Shown here one piece after another: positions 1 to 4,969 of a DNA stretch of 7,820 nt (the stretch's first letter is position 1; every line of letters starts with the position of its first letter). The DNA comes from Mycobacterium sp. (lineage in GTDB: Bacteria > Actinomycetota > Actinomycetes > Mycobacteriales > Mycobacteriaceae), in the NCBI GenBank assembly GCA_018882545.1, contig VERS01000079.1:1-7820 (forward strand), in the 5' to 3' direction. Below the pieces are notes generated by a model. That model searched no databases. It saw only the letters and a list, made by a program, of their open reading frames with translations, and was not told the DNA's origin. The translations under genes were made by a program, and so were the position numbers.

Positions 1-561
1 GCCCAGGGCGGCGAGGGCGGCGGCCACTGCGGCGAGGTCGGCTCGATCGTGCTGTGGCCACAGGTGGTCAAGGAGGTGGCACCGCGGCCGGTGCTGGCCG
101 CGGGCGGCATCGGCAGCGGCTACCAGATCGCCGCAGCGCTGGCGATGGGCTGCCAGGGAACCTGGTCGGGCTCACAGTGGCTGATGGTCGAGGAGGCCGA
201 GAACACCCCGGTTCAGCAGGCGGCCTACGCCAAGGCGACCAGCCGCGACACCGTCCGCAGCCGGTCCTTCACCGGCAAGCCGTGCCGGATGCTGCGCAAC
301 GAGTGGACCCGGGCCTGGGAAACCCCGGGCAACCCCGAACCGCTGGGAATGCCGCTGCAGTACATGGTCTCCGGGATGGCGGTCGCCGCCACAAGCCGCT
401 ACCCCGACGAGACCGTCGAGGTCGCCTTCAACCCGGTCGGCCAGGTGGTGGGCCAACTCACCCGGGTGGAGAAGACCTCAGCGGTGATCCAGCGGTGGGT
501 TCAGGAATACCTGGACGCCACCAACAGGCTCAACGAACTCAACGAAGCCGCGTCCGTCTGA
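1..561 (+). CDS. Nitronate monooxygenase-family (2-nitropropane dioxygenase-like) FMN oxidoreductase, C-terminal part
   Basis: The reading frame is open from base 1 to the TGA at 559-561, giving 186 residues; the start codon lies outside the window. The visible part begins with AQGGEGGGHCGEVGS, the GGH-x-G loop that in nitronate monooxygenases carries the conserved active-site His. It is followed by PVLAAGGIGSG, the Gly-rich FMN-phosphate-binding loop of the TIM barrel, and then a barrel strand around GCQGTWSGSQWL. Family members use FMN to oxidise alkyl nitronates, but many mycobacterial paralogues have no known substrate, so only the family is assigned. The C-terminal third (from about TSRDTVRSRSF) is the usual lid and tail region. 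No signal peptide or membrane segment is visible. The gene ends 16 bp before the stop of the convergent gene at 578. The family call is secure; the physiological substrate is not inferable. Confidence 0.9.
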   Translation, partial: AQGGEGGGHCGEVGSIVLWPQVVKEVAPRPVLAAGGIGSGYQIAAALAMGCQGTWSGSQWLMVEEAENTPVQQAAYAKATSRDTVRSRSFTGKPCRMLRNEWTRAWETPGNPEPLGMPLQYMVSGMAVAATSRYPDETVEVAFNPVGQVVGQLTRVEKTSAVIQRWVQEYLDATNRLNELNEAASV

Positions 562-577
562 CCCTCGGCCGGAGCGC

Positions 578-1021
578 TCAGCCGGCGGGAACGAAGGAAC
601 TGCCGTTACCCCAGTCGCCGACCTTGAGGTAACCGGGCTGCCAGCCCCTGGCGCCCAGGCACCGCATCGGCAAGCCGTCCGGCGACTGTGCCGCCGCCGC
701 CGGACCCGGGCACGGTGACCCGACTTCCTGGACACCGTAGAGGCGATTCGAGATCACCCAGAAGCCGGTTCCCGGGGGCGGGCGGTCCATGCCGACGTAG
801 GACAGATTCGGGAGGAAGTGGCAGGCCAGCGCCTCACCGCCCATCCCGCGTCCGAAGATGTACCGGTCCCACCGGTAGCAGGGCGCGCTCAGCGCTGCGT
901 CGTAGACCATATTGGGCACGTCGCCGGGGTAGGACCGCTGGGTTCCGTCGGCACCGGCCGCCGGCGCCGCCCCCAGCGCGCCACCCACGACGGCGGTTGC
1001 GATCAACAATTCGCGGAACAT
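578..1021 (-). CDS. Small exported protein with four cysteines, function unknown
   Basis: This is a 147-residue protein read on the minus strand. I chose the ATG at 1021-1019 because it puts a clean Sec signal at the very N-terminus: Arg3, then a hydrophobic core (LLIATAVVGGALG) and an Ala-rich cleavage region ending near AAGA|DG (residue 24/25). A start at 1150 would add 43 Arg-rich residues with no export logic. The mature part of about 123 residues has four cysteines (48, 67, 104, 121), suggesting two disulfides in an oxidising compartment, and many Gly, Pro and aromatic residues. No Shine-Dalgarno is seen; instead TAGGCT lies 7 nt upstream of the ATG, consistent with a leaderless transcript. 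It is the last gene of a minus-strand stretch and converges on the nitronate monooxygenase gene. I recognise no domain; it resembles the many short conserved exported proteins of mycobacteria. Export is an inference, function unknown. Confidence 0.75.
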   Translation of the reverse strand: MFRELLIATAVVGGALGAAPAAGADGTQRSYPGDVPNMVYDAALSAPCYRWDRYIFGRGMGGEALACHFLPNLSYVGMDRPPPGTGFWVISNRLYGVQEVGSPCPGPAAAAQSPDGLPMRCLGARGWQPGYLKVGDWGNGSSFVPAG

Positions 1022-1028
1022 GGCCGCT

Positions 1029-1034
1029 AGCCTA
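1029..1034 (-). promoter_or_regulatory. Candidate -10 hexamer TAGGCT for a leaderless start at 1021
   Basis: Read on the minus strand, TAGGCT matches the mycobacterial TANNNT -10 pattern and ends 7 nt before the ATG at 1021. That spacing would place the transcription start at the A of the start codon. There is no purine-rich Shine-Dalgarno in the gap (AGCGGCC). The rest of the 133-bp intergenic stretch 1022-1154 shows no other feature I can support. Confidence 0.4.
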
Positions 1035-1154
1035 ACCGCTGATCGCCTTCCGGCTGCGACAAACCGCGCGACTCCGTGGGAATGGCGCCGTGCCTGGATC
1101 CGCACGACCGCCGGGGCACCGCACGTGACACGTCTTAGACGCGTCATCAACCGG

Positions 1155-1778
1155 TCAGGCCACCACGGGGTCGGGTATGTCGATGGTCGTTGTGACGTCG
1201 ACGATCTGCGGTGTGGACGGCGCTGAGGAGAACCCGAAGCCGACCGGCGGATCCAGCGGTCCCAGGTCGCCGAGGTCCCGTCCGGCGAAGCTGCCGCCGG
1301 CCGCCTCTATCAGCCGGGAGCGTCGCACGCCGTAGTACTCGCGGCGCCCGTTGCCGGCGCTGCCTGCGGTGCGCACGCCGGGCACGATGCGCGCCGCGAT
1401 CGGGTTGATCGCCCGCAGCCACCACGGTCGGGTCGCCAGCCGGGCCGGGACCAGACGCAGCAGCCGGTCCACGGGCGCCGCCCCGCCGATGTCGATTACC
1501 AGGTCCAGCCCCGGAGCGGTGATCGCCAGTCGGTGGGCAGACATCACTGCGCTTACCGGCCCCAATTCGACCCGGTCGAAGGTGTAGGTGGCGGCGACGA
1601 AGTCGGCTACCGCCACGCTCGGCGCCAACAGGATCCGCTCGTCGGCCCGCGTCTGCACCATCACGTCGGTGAACGGCCCGAAGGGCGACACCGCCCAGGT
1701 CCCGACCACCAGGCGCACCCCGGCGGTGGTGCCCAAACCGGCGATGTGGCCGGTGAAGACCAGCCGCTTGGCGGACAC
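1155..1778 (-). CDS. Conserved actinobacterial hypothetical protein
   Basis: This is a 207-residue protein starting at GTG 1778-1776 and ending at TGA 1157-1155. The frame stays open upstream to 2024, but that part overlaps the divergent gene at 1921 and reads as low-complexity shadow sequence. From the chosen start (VSAKRLVFTGHIAG) the protein looks like a folded, cysteine-free cytosolic domain. Distinctive segments are SPFGPFTDVMV at residues 31-41, LLAPSVAVADFVAATYTFD at 50-68, a hydrophobic stretch LDLVIDIGGAAPVDRLLRLV at about 91-110, PGVRTAGSAGNGRREYYGV at 133-151, and a C-terminal strand VDVTTTIDI. Such motif-like blocks suggest a conserved family, and I recall similar unnamed actinobacterial proteins, but I cannot attach a function. 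An alternative GTG start at 1814 is possible. The TACCCT hexamer 6 nt upstream, without any Shine-Dalgarno, favours 1778. It lies 133 bp upstream of the exported gene on the same strand. Confidence 0.7.
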   Translation of the reverse strand: MSAKRLVFTGHIAGLGTTAGVRLVVGTWAVSPFGPFTDVMVQTRADERILLAPSVAVADFVAATYTFDRVELGPVSAVMSAHRLAITAPGLDLVIDIGGAAPVDRLLRLVPARLATRPWWLRAINPIAARIVPGVRTAGSAGNGRREYYGVRRSRLIEAAGGSFAGRDLGDLGPLDPPVGFGFSSAPSTPQIVDVTTTIDIPDPVVA

Positions 1779-1784
1779 CGTCTG

Positions 1785-1790
1785 AGGGTA
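1785..1790 (-). promoter_or_regulatory. Candidate -10 hexamer TACCCT for a leaderless start at 1778
   Basis: On the minus strand TACCCT (TANNNT pattern) is followed by six bases and then the GTG at 1778, so transcription would begin at the start codon. No ribosome-binding site is visible in the gap. It lies in the 142-bp divergent intergenic region shared with the gene at 1921. Confidence 0.4.
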
Positions 1791-1907
1791 GCGGGCCCGC
1801 CGTCGACCCGACACGGCCCCGAAACACCGCCGCAGCGCAGGATTACCGGCCGGAAATGGTTCGCTGGGGCGGTTGGTGTCAATAGAGAGATCGACAGCAG
1901 ATCGGTC

Positions 1908-1915
1908 GAGGGGAG
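1908..1915 (+). promoter_or_regulatory. Shine-Dalgarno GAGGGGAG deciding the GTG start at 1921
   Basis: A strong purine-rich ribosome-binding site ends 5 nt before GTG 1921. It supports this codon over the upstream in-frame TTG 1873 and GTG 1876, which have only a GGGGCGG stretch very close to them. Confidence 0.6.
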
Positions 1916-1920
1916 CACGC

Positions 1921-2478
1921 GTGTCGTCTGCACTGGGATCGGCCCTGGCCGTCGCCGCCACCGCATTGACGGTCGCGGCGGTCGCCGTTGCACCGGCGGG
2001 GGCCAGCCCCACCGAGGGCAGCACCGACTACGCCAGCGACGAATACGGCTACCCCGATACCGCGGCCCGCTGCGATGACACCGCCGTGGTGTTCGGCCGC
2101 ACCGCGCAGTCCCTGGTGGCGATCTGCCGTGCCCCCGACGGGCTCCTGGAGTACCGCGGGGTGCGCCTCAGCGACCAGGCAGAACTAACGTTGCCGGCCA
2201 CCCGGGGCGCCGACGGCACGATCTCAGCCGATAACGACGGCGTCAGCTATTCGGTGTCGCCCGAGGCACTGCTGGTGTCCGAGGGCGACGCCGTGCTCTA
2301 CCGCAGCCGGTGGCTGGAGTTCGGCGAACCAGGCCCGACCGACGCGACGCCGAGCAGCGCCCCGGCCCCCAGTCCGACGGCTTCGGCGGCCCCGAGCACC
2401 CCGGCAGCCCCGGCCACCCCGTCCTCACCGACGGTGAGCACCACGACGGTGACCCTGTCCCCGACCGAGTCGCGCTGA
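1921..2478 (+). CDS. Secreted protein with Pro/Ala/Ser/Thr-rich C-terminal tail, function unknown
   Basis: This is a 185-residue protein with a long hydrophobic Ala/Val/Leu signal (residues 1-28, cleavage likely after APAGA). A compact domain of about 105 residues follows, containing two cysteines (51 and 69, plausibly a disulfide) and the segment VVFGRTAQSLVAICRAPDGLLEYRG in two strands. Then comes a tail from about 137 to 182 made almost entirely of Pro, Ala, Ser and Thr. Such tails in mycobacteria are typical of wall-spanning or O-mannosylated exported proteins. The start is GTG, chosen for its Shine-Dalgarno. The oddity is that this start leaves no basic residue in the signal n-region, whereas the upstream in-frame start at 1876 would add several Arg residues; both starts remain possible. 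The stop is 3 nt before the ATG of the YceI gene, implying co-transcription and perhaps translational coupling. I do not recognise a named domain. Confidence 0.75.
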   Translation: MSSALGSALAVAATALTVAAVAVAPAGASPTEGSTDYASDEYGYPDTAARCDDTAVVFGRTAQSLVAICRAPDGLLEYRGVRLSDQAELTLPATRGADGTISADNDGVSYSVSPEALLVSEGDAVLYRSRWLEFGEPGPTDATPSSAPAPSPTASAAPSTPAAPATPSSPTVSTTTVTLSPTESR

Positions 2479-2481
2479 CCC

Positions 2482-3021
2482 ATGGCCACCTGGAGTCTCG
2501 ACCCCTCCCACGGCGAACTGCTGCTACATACCGGTGTCACCGGCCGGGCCGCCCGGATGGGCCACCGACTGACCATGGCGATGCGGTCGTGGCGGGCATC
2601 GGTGGACTGGTCCGGCGACACACCGACACACGCCGAACTGACCGTCGACACCGACTCCCTGGAGATCCTCAGCGGGGAGGGCGGGCTCACCCCGCTGGGA
2701 GACACCGAGAAGGGCGTAGCCCGATCCAACGCGCTGAAGTCGTTGGACGCCGGGAAATTTCCCCGCATCCGGTTCGTTTCCGACGACATCACCCAGACGG
2801 CCGGAGGGTACCGGCTGAACGGTTCGGTGGAGATCCACGGCGTTACCCGGCCACAGGCCGTGGAGGTGGCCGTCGAGGACACCGGTGACGCGTTACGACT
2901 GTCGGCTCAGGTGCGGTTGCTGCAGACCGACTTCGGGGTGAAGCTCATCTCGCTGTTCCTGGGCGCGATGAAGGTCTCCGACGACGTGAGGGTCGACTTC
3001 CACGCGACCCACCCGAAGTAG
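2482..3021 (+). CDS. YceI-family lipocalin-like protein
   Basis: This is a 179-residue protein with the hallmarks of YceI (Pfam PF04264). An N-terminal W-S-L-D-P-S-H (residues 4-10) opens the barrel. TGRAARMGHRL (20-30) carries the conserved Gly-His. A long central region follows with DTDSLEIL (57-64) and FPRIRFVSDDI (93-103). LNGSVEIHGVTRP (112-124) is the signature G-x-hydrophobic-IHGVT strand, and a final strand ends at VDFHATHP. YceI proteins form an extended eight-stranded barrel that binds isoprenoid or other amphipathic lipids; the ligand here is unknown. Unlike the periplasmic E. coli member there is no signal peptide, so this one is probably cytosolic. It begins 3 nt after the secreted protein's stop with no separate Shine-Dalgarno, suggesting coupled translation. 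It ends 5 bp from the stop of the convergent ldtA gene. The family assignment is strong, the biological role open. Confidence 0.9.
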   Translation: MATWSLDPSHGELLLHTGVTGRAARMGHRLTMAMRSWRASVDWSGDTPTHAELTVDTDSLEILSGEGGLTPLGDTEKGVARSNALKSLDAGKFPRIRFVSDDITQTAGGYRLNGSVEIHGVTRPQAVEVAVEDTGDALRLSAQVRLLQTDFGVKLISLFLGAMKVSDDVRVDFHATHPK

Positions 3022-3026
3022 GCGGT

Positions 3027-3782
3027 CTACCAGTTGATGACGACCGGGTCGCCGTAACCGACCTGGTTGAAGTACCACAGCGCATTGTCCGGGCTGAGGT
3101 TGATGCAGCCGTGACTGACGTTGGCCCAGCCCTGCGAGCCGACCGACCACGGTGCGGAGTGCACGTACACCCCACCCCAGGTGATCCGCACAGCGTCGGC
3201 GACGGTGAGCTTGTAGCCCTCGGGATCCTCGAGGGGGATCCCGATCGTGCGGGAGTCCATCACGATCGACTTGTACTTCTCGAGCACGCTGAACGACCCG
3301 ACCGGGGTCGCAAAGCGGGGCTTGCCGAAGGAGGCCGGCATCTGGCGCATGATCACGCCGTCGATGCTGACGGTGAAGGTGTAGTTGGAGATGCTGCCGA
3401 CGCCGAGCACCGTCGAGCCGGTTCCGAAGCTGCGGCGCTGCCCCCCGGCCATCAGCTGCACGGTGGAGTGGGCCGGCCAGAACTGGTCGGGCGTCCAGGC
3501 CACGGTGGTGGCGTTGCGCCACTCGTAACGGCCCGTCATGGCGGTGTGAGAGGTCACCTGGATGGAGCGCTCGGCGGCGGCGCGGTCGGTGACCGGACCG
3601 GTGAAAGTCACCACGATCGGCGCGGCAACACCGACGGTCTGCCCGTTGTAGGGCATCACCGAGGCCACGGTCGCCGCAGTCGCCGCCGGGGCGATTGCGG
3701 CGACACTGGTCGGCGCGGCGGCGGCCATCGCGGCAATCGCGATACCGGCAGCGGCGAGCGCCCGTCTCAATGCTGTGACCAT
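3027..3782 (-). CDS. ldtA: L,D-transpeptidase, LdtMt1 (LdtA)-like
   Basis: This is a 251-residue enzyme that should form 3-to-3 (mDAP-mDAP) peptidoglycan cross-links in the periplasm. An N-terminal signal or membrane anchor occupies about 1-37. A single bacterial Ig-like domain spans about 40-125 (ASVMPYNGQTVGV...TTVAWTPDQFWPAHSTVQL), followed by a YkuD catalytic domain at about 126-251. The active-site motif is complete: His208 (VYVHSAPWS) and S223-H224-G225-C226-I-N (SHGCINLS). The catalytic Cys falls at 226, the number I recall for M. tuberculosis LdtMt1 (Rv0116c, also 251 residues). With one Ig domain rather than two it is unlike LdtMt2. Start ATG 3782 has GGGAG about 12 nt upstream. It lies 149 bp downstream of fdxA on the same strand, with a TAGACT element in the gap suggesting its own promoter. 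Enzymes of this class are targets of carbapenems. Assignment is firm; orthology to Rv0116c rests on length and motif numbering. Confidence 0.93.
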   Translation of the reverse strand: MVTALRRALAAAGIAIAAMAAAAPTSVAAIAPAATAATVASVMPYNGQTVGVAAPIVVTFTGPVTDRAAAERSIQVTSHTAMTGRYEWRNATTVAWTPDQFWPAHSTVQLMAGGQRRSFGTGSTVLGVGSISNYTFTVSIDGVIMRQMPASFGKPRFATPVGSFSVLEKYKSIVMDSRTIGIPLEDPEGYKLTVADAVRITWGGVYVHSAPWSVGSQGWANVSHGCINLSPDNALWYFNQVGYGDPVVINW

Positions 3783-3827
3783 GTCGTTGTGTGGCTCCCT
3801 GTCCGTCGAATCGCTCCGGCAACTTCA

Positions 3828-3833
3828 AGTCTA
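3828..3833 (-). promoter_or_regulatory. Candidate -10 hexamer TAGACT upstream of ldtA
   Basis: On the minus strand TAGACT lies 45 nt upstream of the ldtA ATG, which would give a leader of roughly 38-40 nt containing the GGGAG ribosome-binding site. No convincing -35 element is seen, so the support is only the TANNNT match and its placement. The rest of the gap 3783-3931 holds a 7-bp inverted repeat (3843-3849 with 3893-3899) and nothing else I can support. Confidence 0.3.
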
Positions 3834-3931
3834 GATGCCGAAGCGGTCCCAGAGATTATTCAGGAACCAGACCCGTACTTCCCCGGAACCCCGGACCGCG
3901 TTACACATCCGAGGCCAGGACACGCGGCGGT

Positions 3932-4270
3932 CTAGCAGCGTGGCAGGCAGGCGACCATCGGGGTGTCGACTCCGACGGGACCCAGGCCGGCGGCCCCGCC
4001 CGGTGTGCCCAGCGGCACGTCGCGTCCCGGGAGCACCGCGGTGAAGAATGCCGCGTTGTCGGTCCGGAACTTCTGTTCACTCTCGGGCAGGTCGTCCTCG
4101 TAGAAGATGGCGTCGGCTTCGCATAACAGCCGACAGGCGCCGCAGTCGACGCACTCCTCGGGATTGATGTACATGGTCCGGTCGCCTTCGTAGATGCAGT
4201 CCACCGGGCACTCGGCCGCGCAGGCCTTGTGCTTGACGTCCACACATGCGCTGGTGATCACATAAGCCAT
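3932..4270 (-). CDS. fdxA: Seven-iron (3Fe-4S/4Fe-4S) ferredoxin, FdxA type
   Basis: This is a 112-residue ferredoxin carrying one 3Fe-4S and one 4Fe-4S cluster; it is a cytosolic electron carrier. Cysteines follow the actinobacterial 7Fe pattern: Cys9, Cys17, Cys21-Pro (plus Cys25 in ECPVDCIYEG), then Cys40-x2-Cys43-x2-Cys46-x3-Cys50. By family knowledge Cys9/17/50 bind the 3Fe-4S cluster and Cys21/40/43/46 the 4Fe-4S cluster. The residue after Cys50 is Glu, not the usual Pro. That, with the long C-terminal part (NAAFFTAVLPGR, PLGTPGGAAGLGPVGVDTP), resembles M. tuberculosis FdxA (Rv2007c) more than FdxC. Two further cysteines sit at the extreme C-terminus (108 and 112). In M. tuberculosis fdxA belongs to the DosR hypoxia regulon, and a DosR-like box is found 56 bp upstream here. 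TAAACT 7 nt before the ATG and no Shine-Dalgarno suggest a leaderless mRNA. Partner enzymes are unknown. Confidence 0.93.
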   Translation of the reverse strand: MAYVITSACVDVKHKACAAECPVDCIYEGDRTMYINPEECVDCGACRLLCEADAIFYEDDLPESEQKFRTDNAAFFTAVLPGRDVPLGTPGGAAGLGPVGVDTPMVACLPRC

Positions 4271-4277
4271 GCCGGCC

Positions 4278-4283
4278 AGTTTA
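4278..4283 (-). promoter_or_regulatory. Candidate -10 hexamer TAAACT for leaderless fdxA
   Basis: On the minus strand TAAACT ends 7 nt before the fdxA ATG at 4270. The gap (GGCCGGC plus flank) shows no clear Shine-Dalgarno. With transcription starting at the ATG, the two DosR-like sites upstream would be centred near -44 and -66. Confidence 0.4.
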
Positions 4284-4304
4284 TGTGTGACCGACCGTTG
4301 CAGA

Positions 4305-4324
4305 CACGGGTGAAAGGCCCGCCG
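4305..4324. promoter_or_regulatory. Possible weak second DosR half-match (proximal site)
   Basis: GGGTGAAAGGCCC lies within a 20-bp window that keeps the GGG...CCC ends of the DosR palindrome but only about half of its positions. Its value is positional: its centre is exactly 22 bp (about two helical turns) from that of the better box and about 44 bp upstream of the fdxA start codon. On sequence alone it would be background in 67% GC DNA. Confidence 0.22.
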
Positions 4325-4326
4325 AG

Positions 4327-4346
4327 CCGGGGACCAAAGTCCTTAC
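4327..4346 (-). promoter_or_regulatory. DosR (DevR) box upstream of fdxA
   Basis: Minus-strand sequence GTAAGGACTTTGGTCCCCGG matches the DosR consensus TTSGGGACTWWAGTCCCSAA at 14 of 20 positions, including an unbroken GGACTTT and GTCCC core. It lies 56 bp upstream of the fdxA start, in the short gap between the stop of the upstream gene (4372) and fdxA. This is where activation by a hypoxia/NO response regulator would be expected, given that M. tuberculosis fdxA is a DosR target. Binding is inferred from the match. Confidence 0.65.
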
Positions 4347-4371
4347 GTTCCGATGCCGACCGGCGGCTGAT

Positions 4372-4929
4372 TCAACCCACCAGTTCACCGGTGACGTCGA
4401 CGAAACCGGTGCTGTCCTGTCGGTGGTCGGTGAGGTTGCGACATTCCCCGTACACCTGCAGCACACCGCGTCCGGGCAGGTCGGGGTGCCGGTAGTAGAT
4501 CGCGACCAGACCGTTCTTGGCCAGCGTGCGCCCGCCGGGATGGCGGCCGGGTGGTTCGCCTCTGCGCCAGCCCGCCGCGGTCATCGCAGTTTCGATCTCG
4601 TCGAAGTAGGCCTTCGTCTCGGCGACCCGGGGCACATCGAAGGTCACGTAGATGATGCCCTGGTAGGGCGGCTGTTCGACGCTGCTGCACGACACCAGCA
4701 GATAGCCGGCAGTGGGTGCGCGCAGTTTGCCGGCGCCGGCGAACTGCCGGGCCACCTCAATGACCTGGCTGCGGGACTGGGCGTCGCTGAGCGGTGTCAC
4801 CGATACCGGCGGCGGCGGCTTGAACGCCCGGTGGCTGACGACGAGCAGGGCGCCGAGGGCCAGCAGCGCCACGAGGGTGCCGGCGAGTGTGGCGACGAAC
4901 GGCCTAGACCGGAGACGGGAGCGGAACAT
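4372..4929 (-). CDS. Single-pass membrane-anchored protein, function unknown
   Basis: This is a 185-residue protein. A short basic N-terminus (MFRSRLRSR) precedes one strongly hydrophobic segment (about 12-32, FVATLAGTLVALLALGALLVV) and a Pro-rich linker (AFKPPPP). By the positive-inside rule the domain of about 145 residues lies outside the membrane. That domain has two cysteines (81 in LLVSCSSV, 163 in YGECRN) that could pair, and conserved-looking stretches GIIYVTFDVPRVAETKAYFDEIETAM (91-116), GRHPGGRTL (128-136) and AIYYRHPDLPGRGVLQVYGECRN (143-165). No lipobox is present, so it is not a lipoprotein. It starts 40 bp after the methyltransferase stop on the same strand, so the two are probably co-transcribed, which hints at a link with envelope lipid work but proves none. 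Start ATG 4929 has only a weak GGCGGAACG upstream. I do not recognise the family. Confidence 0.78.
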   Translation of the reverse strand: MFRSRLRSRPFVATLAGTLVALLALGALLVVSHRAFKPPPPVSVTPLSDAQSRSQVIEVARQFAGAGKLRAPTAGYLLVSCSSVEQPPYQGIIYVTFDVPRVAETKAYFDEIETAMTAAGWRRGEPPGRHPGGRTLAKNGLVAIYYRHPDLPGRGVLQVYGECRNLTDHRQDSTGFVDVTGELVG

Positions 4930-4969
4930 CGTTCCGCCGATGCTACCGAGGGTTTACCGGGGTTTTCGC

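Noticed and set aside
578..1150. Longer 190-residue version of the exported protein starting at 1150
   Set aside because: The extra 43 residues are Arg-rich with no signal logic, while starting at 1021 gives a clean signal peptide and a -10 hexamer at the right distance.
1779..2024. N-terminal extension of the hypothetical gene to 2024 on the minus strand
   Set aside because: It would overlap the coding start of the divergent gene at 1921 and reads as low-complexity Ala/Thr/Asp shadow sequence with no conserved look.
2320..2460. Low-complexity CCG/GCC-rich stretch as a tandem repeat element
   Set aside because: It encodes the Pro/Ala/Ser/Thr tail of the secreted protein and shows no regular repeat unit.
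2893..3828. 311-residue Arg/His-rich minus-strand frame over ldtA
   Set aside because: The composition is that of an out-of-frame reading of GC-rich DNA; the ldtA frame carries the complete YkuD catalytic motif.
3843..3899. Inverted repeat GCGGTCC/GGACCGC between fdxA and ldtA as a terminator
   Set aside because: The arms are only 7 bp with a 43-nt loop and no T-run follows, so it is not a credible intrinsic terminator.
4930..4935. Leaderless promoter for the membrane protein at 4929
   Set aside because: TAGCAT on the minus strand ends 10 nt before the ATG, too far for a strict leaderless start, and co-transcription with the methyltransferase is simpler.
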